Positions 47,440 through 60,559 of a DNA stretch of 64,000 nucleotides are shown piece after piece. Origin of the DNA: Mytilus trossulus. Its lineage: Eukaryota > Mollusca > Bivalvia > Mytilida > Mytilidae. The DNA lies in the NCBI RefSeq assembly GCF_036588685.1, contig NC_086374.1, positions 24,916,886 through 24,980,885 of the forward strand, read 5' to 3'. How positions within the stretch are numbered: position 1 is the stretch's first letter; every line of letters starts with the position of its first letter. Under the pieces are notes generated by a model. That model saw nothing but the letters and a program-made list of their open reading frames with translations, searched no databases and had not been told where the DNA came from. The position numbers were made by a program, and so were the translations under genes.

Positions 47440-48600
47440 AAATCTCATTCCCAGTCTTTCCTTTATAGTATGGAATCTGGTAGTACAATTTTAGACAATT
47501 CATACACTTAAACACAGTTGTTGTCTGGAAATTAAATTAAATGCTGGGGTTTGTTTTCTCCTTTTTTCCCTGATTCCTGCATGTTTGGAACAATTACCCC
47601 AAAACTCAATCCCAGTCTGCCCTTTGTTATATGGAACTTTGTGGTACAATGTAAGAGAGTTACATACAGTTGCACACAAGTTATTATATATCACAGAAAA
47701 TATTTATATTTAGAAGTACGTCCGAGTCAGTGACAACTCTACAAAAGATTGATCCATATATATACATATAACAGTATTCTTTAAATGGAATTGGATAACC
47801 TCCCTTACACTGTTTTAAAATTGTCTAAATTGTCCTCTAATCAGAAAAAAACCCTTGTTTTCCCCTTTTTTGCCCCTATTTGCTATTTGCTAAATGATTT
47901 GAGCAATAACCCCTATAACCATCCCTTTGTAGTATGGAAACTTGTGGTATAATTTCAGAGAGATTTATACGCTTACTGTGGTACCTAACACCTGAACTAA
48001 CATTAATTTGGCTCGTTTAATTTTCTTTAAATTTTGACAAAGTATTTACTTTGACCCTTTGACAAAAATATAAAAAAATCAAAAAAATTGAACCAACCGT
48101 TTAATCAGAAAAATTACACTGGTTACATAGTAGTTTGACAAACACTTATTTTGATTATTGAGAAGCTTTATGTTCCCTTAAGAACACAACGTAATTCAAA
48201 CGTTCTTCTGATTTTACAGAGTTATCTCCCTGTAGTGTTAGGTACCACCTTAAACACAAGTTATTTACTGGAAACTACAAAAAAAAATGCTTATTTTTGC
48301 CCCGTTTTGGCCCTCAACTTATTGAAACTCCCCTTGGAACAAGAACCCCAAAACTCAAATCCAATTTTTCCATTGTAGTAAGAAACCTTGAGGTATAATT
48401 ACAAAGAGATCCACACATTTAAACACAAGTTAATTAGTGTCTGGAAACTAGAAAAAATGCTTTTTTTCTCGTTTTTGGACCCTTATTCCTACATGTTCGG
48501 GCAAAGTAATCCCTTTGTGAAATGGAACTGTGTAGTACAATGTCAGAGAAATTCATACAGTTACACACAAGTTATTATCCGGCAACTATGAAAATGCTTG
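47440..48600. repeat. degenerate tandem repeat, about five units
   Basis: Units recur near 47450, 47600, 47920, 48350 and 48510, each with a form of CCCAGTCTGCCCTTTGT, TGTGGTACAATGT.AGAGA, TACAGTTACACACAAGTTAT and a T-rich GCTT.TTTTT.CC tract. Related by motif to parts of 57060-58025. Confidence 0.65.
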
Positions 48601-48629
48601 TTTTTTACCCCTTTTTGGTCCTTTATTCC

Positions 48630-50160
48630 TTTGCACCATTTCTATCTGTTTGATGTGGTTTTCTTGATATGGATCCCATGCACTGCTTGCATATCCGACG
48701 TTTGGTCTTACAATGGCTTGATATGCTCTTTTCTTAATTTCATCAGGGAACTTGCCGATGTTTCTCCTCAAAAAGCATAATGATAAATTTGCTTTTGCCG
48801 TGATGTTATTGATGTGTATATCCCATTTCAGGTTGTTGGTAAACTGAATTCCTAAATATGGGTTTTGGCTTACATTTTCTAAAATTAGCTATGAATGTGA
48901 TAGTTATTTAATATAGGTTTTTTCTTGTTGGTTATTCTTAGAACATAATATTTTGAAGCATTAAACTCCATCTGCCATTTAATAGATGCCCAGTCAATCA
49001 ATTTATCTAAATCTTTAAGTAGTTGGTAACAGTCATCTTTGAAGTATATTGCTAGGTATAATAGGCTGTCAGCTGCAAAGAGACGCAACTTTGACTTGAT
49101 GTCATCCCCAATATCATTGATGTACAAAAGAAACATCAATGGACCTAAAACTGTACCTTGGGGGTACTCCTGATTTCAAAGGCATTTGTAGATGTTTCGC
49201 CTTCAACTGCTACACACTGCTGTCGTTGTGTGAGCCAGGCCTTTACCCCTTCTTTTATTTTGCCATTTCTTCCATAGTGCTCTAGTTTCCGCAGAAGTCG
49301 TATGTGAGTCACTACATCAAATGCTTTGCTGAAATTTAATATTAGCATATCCACTTGCTCTTTTTTATCTAGATGTTTTGCGATATCTTCAATTGTTGTT
49401 ACTAATTGGGATTCGCATGATCGTTTTTGTCTGAAGCCATGTTGGTAATCGACTAATATTTTTTATTTTCAAGATGTTGCATAATGTGTTTGAAAATGAT
49501 GTGTTCCATGAGTTTGCATGTAACTGACGTCAATGAAACAGGTCTATAATTTACTGGCAAGCTTTTGTCTCCCTTTTTAAAAAGTGCTGTGATGATAGCT
49601 GCAATCCTATCGTTTGGGACAGTCCCTTCATCATATGTTTTCTTGAATAATGTTGTTATGTATAGTGAGATACTTGTAGCACATTCCTTTATGACTCTGT
49701 TCGGTATGTTATCTGGTCCATTTGCTTTTTTCGGATTGACATTACTAAGTAGCTTTCTTACTTCTTCTACTGTTATCTCTAGATCTATATCAGACGATGA
49801 GCTGCCATTTAATTTTGGTTGACTTGATGTATTTTCATCAGTAAAAACAGATACAAATTGATGGTTAAGTGGTTCTGCTTTCCCTTTGCGGTCTTCCATT
49901 GAATTTCTTTGAAATAAATGGTGCTTCTCCACATGAGTCTCTTTTCTTTAATTTAACAAATTGCCCAAACTTTTTTCCAACAACATGTGTTTTTCTCTCA
50001 TCCTCTTCGTCTTCTTCCAATAGTTGTGATATGTAGTTTTGATGTGCTTCTTCTAATTTAGTTTTGACTGTTTTTCTCAGGAGCTTAAATTCTTCCCAGT
50101 GTTTTTCATTATCTGTACGTTTTTGCCTTGTTGTAAACCCTTTGTTTTGGTTTTTTTCTA
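48630..50160 (-). pseudogene. LINE-type retrotransposon reverse-transcriptase relic
   Basis: On the minus strand, from upstream to downstream: a basic linker region (about 50110-49930, KRTDNEKHWEEFKLL); then 49932-49453 with a LLSNVNPKKANGPDNIP motif and NYRPVSLTSVTCKLMEHII; then QHGFRQKRSCESQL; then 49354-49145 with the motif A segment and KAWLTQRQQ; then 49139-48885 with FLLYINDIGDD and the YXDD-box region; and finally YQAIVRPNVGYASSAWDPY (48771-48586). The layout fits a jockey-like non-LTR reverse transcriptase. Two catalytic aspartates are changed: motif A reads ILNFSKAFD (Asp to Asn) and the YXDD box reads LFAADS (first Asp to Ala). Frameshifts occur around 49145-49180 and 49450. The endonuclease and the 3' end are missing. 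Confidence 0.85.
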
Positions 50161-51526
50161 ATCATTGATGTACACCTTAATTACAATCAGTCCATACACG
50201 GAATATACTAAACCTACTGCCTATAGTATCTGAGATGTGGAATTGACCACCAAAACTTTACCTCGTTCACTGAGTCATAAAATGAAGTTGATTAGTCATA
50301 TATAACATGTGACTTTGCATTCTTATTCAATTTTGAAAGTTTTTATACTGATATTTTATTTTTTTTATTTTATTTTTTTGAATGGCACATTGATAGTAAA
50401 AAAATTTATCAGAACAGTAAATATAAATAGTAAATAATGCCCCGAGGTCGTGTGTTATACGACTAGCGGTTGAGGTCAAGTGACTGGCATGAGAACCTTG
50501 CAAGGTACACACATAACAAATACAGTTATTCTTTTACTCATAATAAGAGAGAAATTAACATTACAAAAAATACATTTTTTTCAAGTAATCACTGAACCGT
50601 GAAAATTAGGTCATTGACAATGGACATGTGACAAACGGAAACTTTGTGAAATGAAGCATCTATAAACATAGCATGAAGCATGCATGTCTTCCACCTTCTA
50701 AAATATTAAGCTTTTAAAAAGTTAGCTAACGCTTCCACTACCGCCGGATCACTATCCCTTTGTCAAGCTTTCTGCAACTAAAGTAACAGGCTCGACAAAA
50801 ATCTACATACTGATTGAAATAAGATTGAAGTACAGACTAACGTATGAGCCTTAAGATTACTGTATGCTTATTACTCAATAAATCAGAGCCTATATGGACT
50901 AGTTATGACTTTTCCTCTTTCATTATCACCAACATCCATCAAATAAAAAGTCATTGAAGGTTAAAAATAAGAGTTAATTTGAATATGTTTTAATAGATAT
51001 CACTATCATTCCACTTTTGGCCCCTTGAATATGTAAATCAAAAAGTATTATCAACTACCAAATAATGTACTCAGATTTAAAACATATAAGACTGTTATAC
51101 ATTGGAATCCTTTATCATGTCTTCATGTTTGCATCAGGTCTTCAAATTTCTTGAAAGTAATGCAAAGCTGCAAAAACTGTCAAAAAGATGTGTTTTGAGG
51201 TCTTGTCTAAATATTTAGATATGAGCAAAGACTTTTCCCTTAAATATATATGTAATGTGAAAAATTTCTTTTTTGGGGAACAGCTTTGCTTATACAGTGT
51301 ATCTATTTTGTTCAAAAACAATGATTGAAATGATTATTTAGATCAAATATAACATCTTAGTGACATCATAAGTAACCATTTGGGACTTTAATTTCCAAAT
51401 TATATTCACTTTTTAAATAAAATTAACATAAATTTGTAAACTATTTTTTATTGAACAGTGGTATACTACAATTGATTTATTCACAATTTCAGGTGCCAAA
51501 TAATGGCTCTATTCATACCTCCTCCC
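50161..51526. other. non-coding interval
   Basis: AT-rich. No exon, promoter or repeat could be assigned. Confidence 0.4.
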
Positions 51527-51530
51527 TTAA

Positions 51531-52222
51531 AGGGGCACTAGCTACGAGATATATAAAAAAATCTAATATATTATTTTTTTGTTTAATCATTTATGAAATG
51601 CAAATAGTGAACTAATAATTCGCTTTTAGCAGCCAATATGGTTAAATTTTGTCAAAATAAGCTAACAAACATATATTATGAATTATTCATTTGCAAGTGA
51701 ATAATTGGACCTCATTGAATGCGTATTCATGTGAACTTCAATTTGACCCCTTAGCTTGGGATGGATAACATGTGAATTGTATGTGTAAAGTTATTCAAAG
51801 GAAAAGAATGTCAACATTGAAAGTCAAATAAAGGTAAATCATTTGATTGACTGATTCGATCAACAAAAAATCATTCTCATAAGGTAAAAACAATGATAAA
51901 CATTTATTTTTCATCTATAATATAAACTTAAATATACCTAGAAAAATCCAACAGCACGAGTTTGCTTAATCTATTCATATCTATATTCATATTTACATCG
52001 CTTATATGGTCATCAGATGACTTAAGAGGTCAACTCGATGGTTAATTAGATGGCTTCTAGGCTAAAATACACACAAAACAAAGCTACGTACTTTCATGCC
52101 ACTGCCCTGTATATTGTTTCTTTTAGACTTTTAATAGTTTGGATAAATGTTTTACATTGTTATAAATCAAATATGAGAATTTGATTGAAATTGGGGAACA
52201 TGAATTTGACAGCTAGTGCCGA
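51531..52222. mobile_element. 692-bp element with short inverted ends flanked by TTAA
   Basis: The left end AGGGGCACTAGCT at 51531 and the right end AGCTAGTGCCGA at 52211-52222 are imperfect inverses sharing GGCACTAGCT. TTAA lies immediately outside both (51527-51530 and 52223-52226), the target of piggyBac-type transposases. The interior has no transposase, so it would be non-autonomous. It ends about 60 bases from the poly(A) signal of the dipeptidase gene. Confidence 0.5.
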
Positions 52223-52281
52223 TTAAAAGGAATAGTATTGAGTAATATGACATTACAAAACAAAAGTATCCAATATCATAT

Positions 52282-52287
52282 TTTATT
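52282..52287 (-). terminator. AATAAA poly(A) signal of the dipeptidase gene
   Basis: A perfect AATAAA on the minus strand, 53 bases after the TAA stop at 52341-52343. Confidence 0.75.
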
Positions 52288-52340
52288 TAATAACAAACAT
52301 GCCTAGATTTTCTGAACCTAATTTAACAGAGTCATCTTGT

Positions 52341-55300
52341 TTAACATAACAATGGAGACTGTAACAGAAATGACAAATCTGATCCAACTTTATACTCCAC
52401 TGGATCTTTTCCTCTGAAAAAAAGTATATATCACAGATCATTATCATTTGTAACAGCCTATGGTTCAGATTTATGTATAAATTTCATCAGATAAAACTAT
52501 TTCATACGCTGTCACAATATTAATTTTTCCATGCTTTTTCCGAAAATATGATAAAAAGAGTGGGTCACGGTAATGTTTTTCAAGCTACCAATAGTGCAAA
52601 AATACTTTTTTGTGAATCAAAAGAAATTTATGAGATAGAATTTTAAAATTAAATTAAAAAAAGATAGGTTTTAAAATTATATAAGCTTTAGGAAAATATT
52701 CTGCATAACAAGCAACTGTGCAAAAGTGACAGTTAGTATGACAATTTGTTTTGAGAGAAAATAAGGGAAAACACAAATGAAATGAATGAATGAAGGCTAT
52801 TTACAAAACTATCACTGTCAATATAATCCTGGCACAACATCATGTAACTATCTTCATGCTGAAACAATGTATCTTGCATACAAAAAAAAACGTGTTTTAT
52901 TTAGTACCTGACAAAAAGTTTGGCATCTGTTTTTCCCAGCAGTGTAGCTTTTTTATCCTCTACAAGTAACATGCATCCTTCCCGTAACCCCTTAAAAATG
53001 ATTAATACATATTATTATAATACTTCTAAATACAAAAATTAATAAATCTAGTATTATATATCATCAAACTCAAAGTCCTGAATTGTGTGTTGAATTTATA
53101 AAGGCTCATCATTTACATGGATAGTATTCATATTTTTGAAGAAAAATAAATATAACAGTAAACCAGTGGGAAGTTTTCTTACAAACTTATTGATAACAAC
53201 AATATTTTAAGGGGAAATTAAAACTTTAGGATGTAGTGTTGGTGGTTGTGAAAAAAACAACATGCCAACTACAATGTAAAGAAGAAATAAAACAAGGATG
53301 GAAAATAAGTAAATATTTTTTTTTAAATCATTTTTCCCCTACTAATTTTTTTAACAAACTATCAGTTGCTGCTAATGGACTTCTGATACTTCTGATACTT
53401 ATAACTTATGAAAACTGATTCCTAACAAAATATGCTTACCAAAACTGGAGGAGAATCTTCATATTCATGGAACTGTTTAATTCTTTGTTCTCTAGTCTCC
53501 TAAAATGAAAATAATTCACATTTAAAACCTTCTACCATTTTGTTGTTTGGCAAAAACTATACAACTAATACAACCGCAACAAAGTAATTGTTTTACTGTT
53601 TTTAAAAAAGCTAAGTCAATAATTTTATGAGAGGTAACTTTCAAATCAATGACAAAGTCAATGTTTATGATGATAAATATAAAAATATAAAAAACAAAAC
53701 CAACATATTCCTTAATTTTAACTTCAATAGTTATAAATGAAATATTGTTTTCAAAGGAGTCTCAGAAATCAAAGGTTTGTATTTATTTGGATCGCTATAT
53801 ATAGTAGACCTGACTGTAATCTTTAAACTTTCCTGAATATTAGAAAGATATGTTAATTAACAAATGGAAACCATCTCCTTATTATTGTAAAGAGTTCCTC
53901 AATAATGAGCATGTCAAGACTTAATTTTACTAATTTTCATGTTTTTCAAAATACACAATGAGAGTAAACTCTTAATAACTAAATATTAGAAAAAGAAAAA
54001 TATAAGAACCTAGCAAACCTTCACAATCAAGTGAAAATTCATTAAGTTTTGAAATTGGTATGTGATTATATATTTCTAAAATACAACTTGACAAATTTTA
54101 AAGTCACAATCTTATTGGCTATTTGTGTATTTTTTGTAAATTTAAGTTTTAAAAAAGTAAAAAAAAATCAGAATTATGATTTCTTCTTGCTTATTCCCAA
54201 AATGTAAGACTTAATTTGAAACATTTCTATGCCATTATTTTAAAGGTAGTCTGCAAATGGGCATTGACTGATCATGGACATGCAGGCATTCAAGTTTTTA
54301 TTTGAAATAGAAGAATTTGAATCAATTTCTTTATTTGACTTTGTGTCTTTTTAAAACGATGAAATTCATATAAATTATGCATAAAAGTTTCAACATTTTT
54401 GTCATTACAAAATATATTTTAAATAATTAGAAAAATTCACTAAATAAGGGGAAATAAATTATTTAGTTTCATAAAAGAAATGTTTTACATGTATTAATTT
54501 ATCTTTTAACATCATGTAGCATGAAAAGAGTATTTTTTTTAAATTTTAATCTTTATTTCTTAAGACCACTTTATAATAACCTTTTTTTCATATAAAGATG
54601 TTAAAAATTCTATTTTTTAATTATTTTTCTACTTACAAAATATTACTTTCTTGCTGTGTATAATGCTCACAATATATAATTTGCCCATCCAGACTGTTAA
54701 GTTTATATTTTTGAAAATAATAAGACATATACACCAACTTATCACAATTTAAAGTATAACAAAAATTGATCATACATATATATTGTTTATACATGTACTG
54801 CAATAATACTTTGATATGTTTAATAATAGCAGTATCTTCATTGATTTTGTGAATTATCAGTATCTCTGATTGGAGTCAATACTTACACCCATATGTGTAT
54901 TATTAGCATCTGGTTCCATGTAGTGTGGATTGATGTTGAAGGGTACCAGTTTGAGGGCATCAAATGATGGTGGATAAACTATTGGCATATCATTTGTTGT
55001 CTTGATGCTGTCTGTTGCTACATTACTTCCAGCGCTGGATCCTATATATGGTATTCCATCCTATAAACATAGAGTATATCAATGACGGTCTAGATTTGGT
55101 AAGAAATAAACAAAACAAAAATGATAAACTATTGGAATAGAGAATAGTGAAAACAAGAATAAAACAAGAATGTGTTCCTAGTACATGGATCCCCAACTCT
55201 CACTATTATTTTCTATGTTCAGTGGAACTTGAATTGGAGTCAAAACTTTAATTTGGCTTAACTTTAGAAAGATCATATCATAAGGAACATGTGTAATAAG

Positions 55301-58300
55301 TTTTAAGTTGATAGGACTTCAACTTCATCAAAAACTACCTTGATCAAAATCTTTCACCTGAAGTTGGACAGACGGACGAACAAACAAACAGATGCACAGA
55401 CCTAAAACATAATGCCCATAAATGGGGCATAAAAAGTCAGGTTCTCTGAATTAAATAGTCAATCAGCCTTTAAAATATGTACTTATAATATGTTCACTTG
55501 TCTATAAATTCCTTACCTCTAAAACTCGTTTTCTGATTGCTTCTACAATTTTTTCATCATAAAGTGTCTTCAAAAGTCGGAATGTATTACCCCCACCTGT
55601 TTGTAGACAAAAAAAAATACAAACAAAAGTTATATCCAAAATAATACATTCCAATATTCCATAGCTCCTGGTATTTATATTAAATCCTGAATGGTGAAAT
55701 CTATTCCATAGGGTATTTAAAAAACACCAAAAATAAAAGTTCTAGTTTCAAAGGAATTTCTTTTTAAAGAGACTTACTTATGAAACAAATATATCTTATC
55801 ATTGGGGTATACTATCTAGAAAAAAGAAAAGGTTTTCTAAAGGAAAACCTGATTTAAATTTTTTGGAATATTCATTACATGACTTAATTTTTGTGACATT
55901 TTGGTCTCTTGTGGACTGTTGTCTCATTAGCAATCATACCACAACTTCTTTTTTGTATTAAACCCTGGATGGTGAAATCAGCAATATAAAAAACATGCTA
56001 TTAACTTGAAAATCATGACGGTGCTTCACCTTACTGTTAATCAGGTGAAATATATCAAAACTTGAAAAGTTCAGTTTGGTTTATATTAATTATAATGGAT
56101 TGGAACTCCCTTTAATCATTAATTAATGTTTCTTGTATGTTCTGAGCATTCTACGAACTACTACTAAAAGGAAGGTAGCAACAAGTTTTTGATAGTAAAT
56201 ATAAGATAAAGCAATGTATTAAATACCAATAAATATCGCTTGAGCTTGATTCACTGCTCCTAAAGCATCTGGCTGTTGATGAATACTTTGTACATCATAT
56301 CCTGAAAGTAGAAAATAACATAATATTATGTTTAGTGGGAATAACAAAAGATTTGGGTATACATCAATGTGACAGTAACCCTAAAAGACAGTAGTAATTC
56401 AAACCAAGGTGTAAACAAAGACTCACAAAACCAAAGGACATTTACATCAACAGTTATAAATAATGAATAAGAAACATTGTGACTCAGTTTTGTAAAGTGT
56501 GTCATAATACTAGTATATGGTTTTGCTGATGAGCATTCACTAAAGTAGGAATACATTCATATAATATCTATATTGCTCTCATATAAACATTTACACACAG
56601 ACAGGTCTCAGTTGGAAAAGTCTTCTTATTCTTAAATTTTGAATTACTGAAAATGTTAATTATTGAGACAGTGGTAGATTCTTCAAATGGACAGATAAAA
56701 TTTGCAATGTAACAATAAAACATTGCACTTTTTTCATGTTTTTCAAATGCATGTATAAGAATTGGAATAATTCATATTATTTTGTTTGTAAAAGCCATAT
56801 TACATTTCCGTATTCACTTACAATGGCTGTACAATACCCTTATGCTCTCTCTCCATCAAATTCTTACCAAAAGATGTGAATGCTTCCTTAGCCTTTCCAG
56901 CATACCAATCTCTGTCATGAAGTGCATAGGGAACAAACAACACAGTTTTAACTTTGCTACAAAAAGAAGGAAAAAAGCAATATTAATTCTGATTTAATAG
57001 GCAGCCAGAATGCCTTTTGAATTGAATTCCAGACCTTATTATGAATGATTGAACTGACAAGATATTACACTTGACCAGATGCTCCACAGGGTGCAGCTTT
57101 ATATGACTGCAGAGTTCGAACTCTGAACAGTTGGGGCAAGTATGGACACAACATTCAAGCTTGATACAGCTCTGAATTTGGATTGTGATTAAATAGTTGA
57201 CACAACATAGGTTTCTGACACAGAATGAATGTGATCTAAGAACTTTAACATATAAAACTTAAAAATTTTAAATTGGACATTTACCTATTTATATGGTCCA
57301 ATTTCAAAAATCTGGCATATATAAAAGAACCCAAGGATTCAATTTTTGTTGATATCAAACAGAGTTTAATTTTGGACCACAATTTCGGACAAACTTGAAA
57401 ACTGGCACCATAAGCCAAAATCTTAATACATGTTTAGATTCAGCATATCAAAGAACACAGAGAATTCAATTTTTGTTAAATAAAATCAAACTAAGTTTAA
57501 TTTTGGACTCTTTAGGCCTTAATGTAGACCAATTTGAAAACGGGACCAAAAATAAAGAATCTACATACACCGTTAGATTTGGCATATCAAAGCACCCCAA
57601 TCAATTCCAATTATTCAATTTTTGATGAAATCAAACAAAGTTAAATTTTGGACCCTTTGGGCCCCTAATTCCTTAACTGTTGGGACCAAAACTCCCAAAA
57701 TCAATCCCAACCTTCCTTTTTTATATGGTCATAAACCTTGTGTTTTAATTTCATAGATTTGGATTCACTTATATAAGTTATGGTGTGAAAACCAAGAAAA
57801 ATGCTTATTTGGGCCCTTTTTTGGTCCCTAATTCCTAAACTGTTGGGACCAAAACTCCCGAAATCAATCCCAACTTTCCTTTTGTGGTCATAAATCTTGC
57901 GTTTAAATTTCATAGATTTCTATTTACTAAAACTAAAGTTATAGTGCCAAAACCAATATGTCTTCAGACGACGATGACGCCAAGGTCATACCAATAAATG
58001 ACCTTTTGCGTTCGTATAAAAATACATTTTCAATCTATTAAAAGATGGAATTATCATGCCTGCTTCACACTTTTACCTTCACTATCACTTCAAATAGCTG
58101 GAACAAAACTCTTTATGAATTTATTGAGCATTGTAGCTATTGATATCTGTGAATCATCTTTACATGTAAATCTTTTCTAGCATTAATTTTGTTTTAAATA
58201 TTTGAATATATGTATACGAGACAATATCTGAAAAAGTCGATTTTTTGGCAATAAGAAAAAACAAAAAAAATAATCTTTAGACCCAGTATTTTAATAGCAC

Positions 58301-60498
58301 GAATCGAAGAACACACATTGTGGATCTAGGAACTGTTGTCTGTAATTCAAACAATTGTTTAATAAGGAAGCAATGGCTATTTTAAAAATGATACAAAAAA
58401 ATCCAGTTCTTTCCTGTTACCAAAGTGAACCAATTTTAAAAAGTTTCTAATGGGAATAAGAAATAAGTTCAAGACACTATTTGTGGTTTACTAGTAAATC
58501 CTGCAATAGTTTATCAAATGCCAATTATTGATTTTTAATAGCATTTCCAATACAAAAGGTTTAGAAATATACTTAAATATAGTCAGATCTGTCGGTAACA
58601 TGAAAAAATCTTGAGTAACAGGACAACGGTAACAGGACAGAGTTGGTAACAGAAAGAATTTTTCTGCTTTATTTTAAAGTTTAAGAAAAATACATCATTT
58701 TAGATTGGTCACAATTGGAAGATAACAGCAAACAATGTCATTTATCCTTTGAAACTGTATTTGCAAGATGAAAAATCTGCCTAGGTAATGAAAAATTCTA
58801 AACTAAATTCCTTGCTGTTACTATCTACTATACTAGAATTGCACACTGTTCTCTGCTGTTATCGAAGGGAAAAACTATTTTTTTTATTCAATATACTGTG
58901 TATTATTTTGAAATTTATTGGATAAGGTGGTGATAACATAAATTAAATGAAATGGTTGGCATATAGTAGATAAACTTTTCGATTCTATAGTGAAATTGTC
59001 TTTAGCATCCTTCCTGTTACTGATGATGGTTATGCTGTTACTTTTTATCAGGTAACATGACAGAACGTAACAGAAAGGAATTACGCGATAGTTTTTGTCC
59101 TTTTTATCACATTAAATGTAAGTGTATTTCCTGTGACATATAACATTTAAAAAGATGATATAAAAACACACCTAATGTTGTGGTGCACACATAAAATTAT
59201 TCTCAGAAAGTGTAAGAAAAGGCTATAACAGGATAGAACACCATAAAGTATTTTTCTATAAATTCATACATTGGATGGGTTTGAATTTTCAAACCTGGCC
59301 GCCTTTCCATCTATTTCTTTGTACTAATGCATTCAGGAAATGATGCTCTTCAAAATACATAATGGGAAAATAACTCTTGGTCTTGTAAACGTTTCCACAG
59401 GTAAAACAAACCTAGTGGTAACAGGAGGGAAATCGCCCCTGGGGACAAATTTTTTTTGTCTTAAAATTTGCAAAATTTTATTACATGCTCTAGTTATAAT
59501 ATAAAAAGACAAATTAGGGGCAAGTTTATTATATAATATATCATATATGTGAGAATCGGACACCTGTTGAACTAATTTGGATATTATTTGAATGATTTAG
59601 TTTTCAAAAAAACACAGGGGACAACATGATTTTAGGGGGGTCGAACATTTAAATTACAATATTTTATTGGAAGAAATACAAGAATGAGTGTTTAATTGGC
59701 AGGAGTTGGTGCATTATATAATTTAGTTTATACTGAAACTTAAAATTTTCAAAAAAGATGGTTGAATAAAAAAATAATTGCTGGTGAAGTGGGGGACATG
59801 GAAAGTAGACTTTTTCAGATATTGTCTCATACATATTTTACACTCTGGCATTGCCCAAGTTCATCTTTTTTCTCAGACGGTTTTTGAAATCTAGGGATGT
59901 TCTTATCCCAGGCATAGATTACCTTAACCTTTGTTGGCACAACTTTTTGAAAATTTTGGACCCTCAATGCTCTTCAACTTTGAAATTATTTGGCTTTATA
60001 AATATTTTGATATGAGCGTCACTGATGGGTCTTATGTAGACAAAACATGCGTCTGGCGTACTAAATTATAATCCTGGTGCCTTTGATAACTATTTGACAT
60101 CTTTGAATGTAATCTGCTGGAGAACATAGTTGAATTACTACATCAAGAAAAGGCTTCAAGCCACCTTGCAGTAACTGTGAGTAAGAAGCAGTGCTACAGA
60201 GGTACAAGTATGAAATTGTGTGAGCTTTAATAAATTCTCTAAAAACTAGGTAAGATATGCACTGTAGTGTTGATTATGTGGTATTATAATAACAGATAAT
60301 TGTAAGATCAAGCAACGACAAACACAATACTTCAATCGAAATCGTGTCCCCGTTTAGTCTGAATTCTACTTTCACTTTGGTTTTTTTAACAATTTTTTAT
60401 ACTTACTCAGAGAGAAATTGTTTTATCTGTTCTTTGCAATGTCCTAGATATCCTCCATCATATAATGTTGAATTGGATATCAACAATAATCGCCTCAT
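52341..60498 (-). CDS. aad-a: alpha-aspartyl dipeptidase (peptidase E, S51), eight exons, complete
   Basis: A cytosolic serine dipeptidase that cleaves after N-terminal aspartate. Exons, 5' to 3': 60407-60498, 56868-56956, 56227-56301, 55517-55596, 54887-55060, 53440-53499, 52908-52990, 52341-52413. They total 726 bases, giving 241 residues plus TAA. All introns are GT/AG and all phases agree. The protein starts [20 protein letters not shown], with [15 protein letters not shown] (about 36-50), [13 protein letters not shown] (82-94) and the nucleophile elbow IGSSAGSN (Ser121). [11 protein letters not shown] follows, then FNINPHY (His158) and GLREGCM (191-197), whose Glu194 is the likely acid of the triad by position. 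The length matches the family. Intron 1 (3.4 kb) holds the repeat at 57060-58025 and the R2 copy at 59885. No targeting signal is seen. A fold-back element begins 62 bases upstream of the ATG. Confidence 0.95.
55880..55955 (-). repeat. R1-family repeat in a dipeptidase intron
   Basis: GTGACATTTTGGTCTCTTGT, ACTGTTGTCTCATTAGCAAT, ACCACAACTTC. Lies in intron 3 between 55596 and 56227. Confidence 0.7.
57060..58025 (+). repeat. dispersed bivalve repeat R5 with internal units, in dipeptidase intron 1
   Basis: Starts CCAGATGCTCCACAGGGTGC and AACAGTTGGGGCAAGTATGG. It then repeats a unit with GGACCAAAACTCCCAAAATC, CAATCCCAACCTTCCTTTT and TTTCATAGATTTGGATTC (again from about 57848). It ends ACGACGATGACGCCAAGGTC near 57968-57987. 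Frames across it are incidental. Confidence 0.7.
59885..60095 (+). repeat. R2 repeat in dipeptidase intron 1
   Basis: GATGTTCTTATCCCAGGCAT, GAGCGTCACTGATGGGTC, AAAACATGCGTCTGGCGTAC, CTAAATTATAATCCTGGTG. It ends about 310 bases from exon 1. Confidence 0.8.
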
Positions 60499-60559
60499 GC
60501 CAAAAGAATAAGTTAAAACTTAGTGGGTGTGTCAATTTAGGAATCAACTGAATTGAGTT

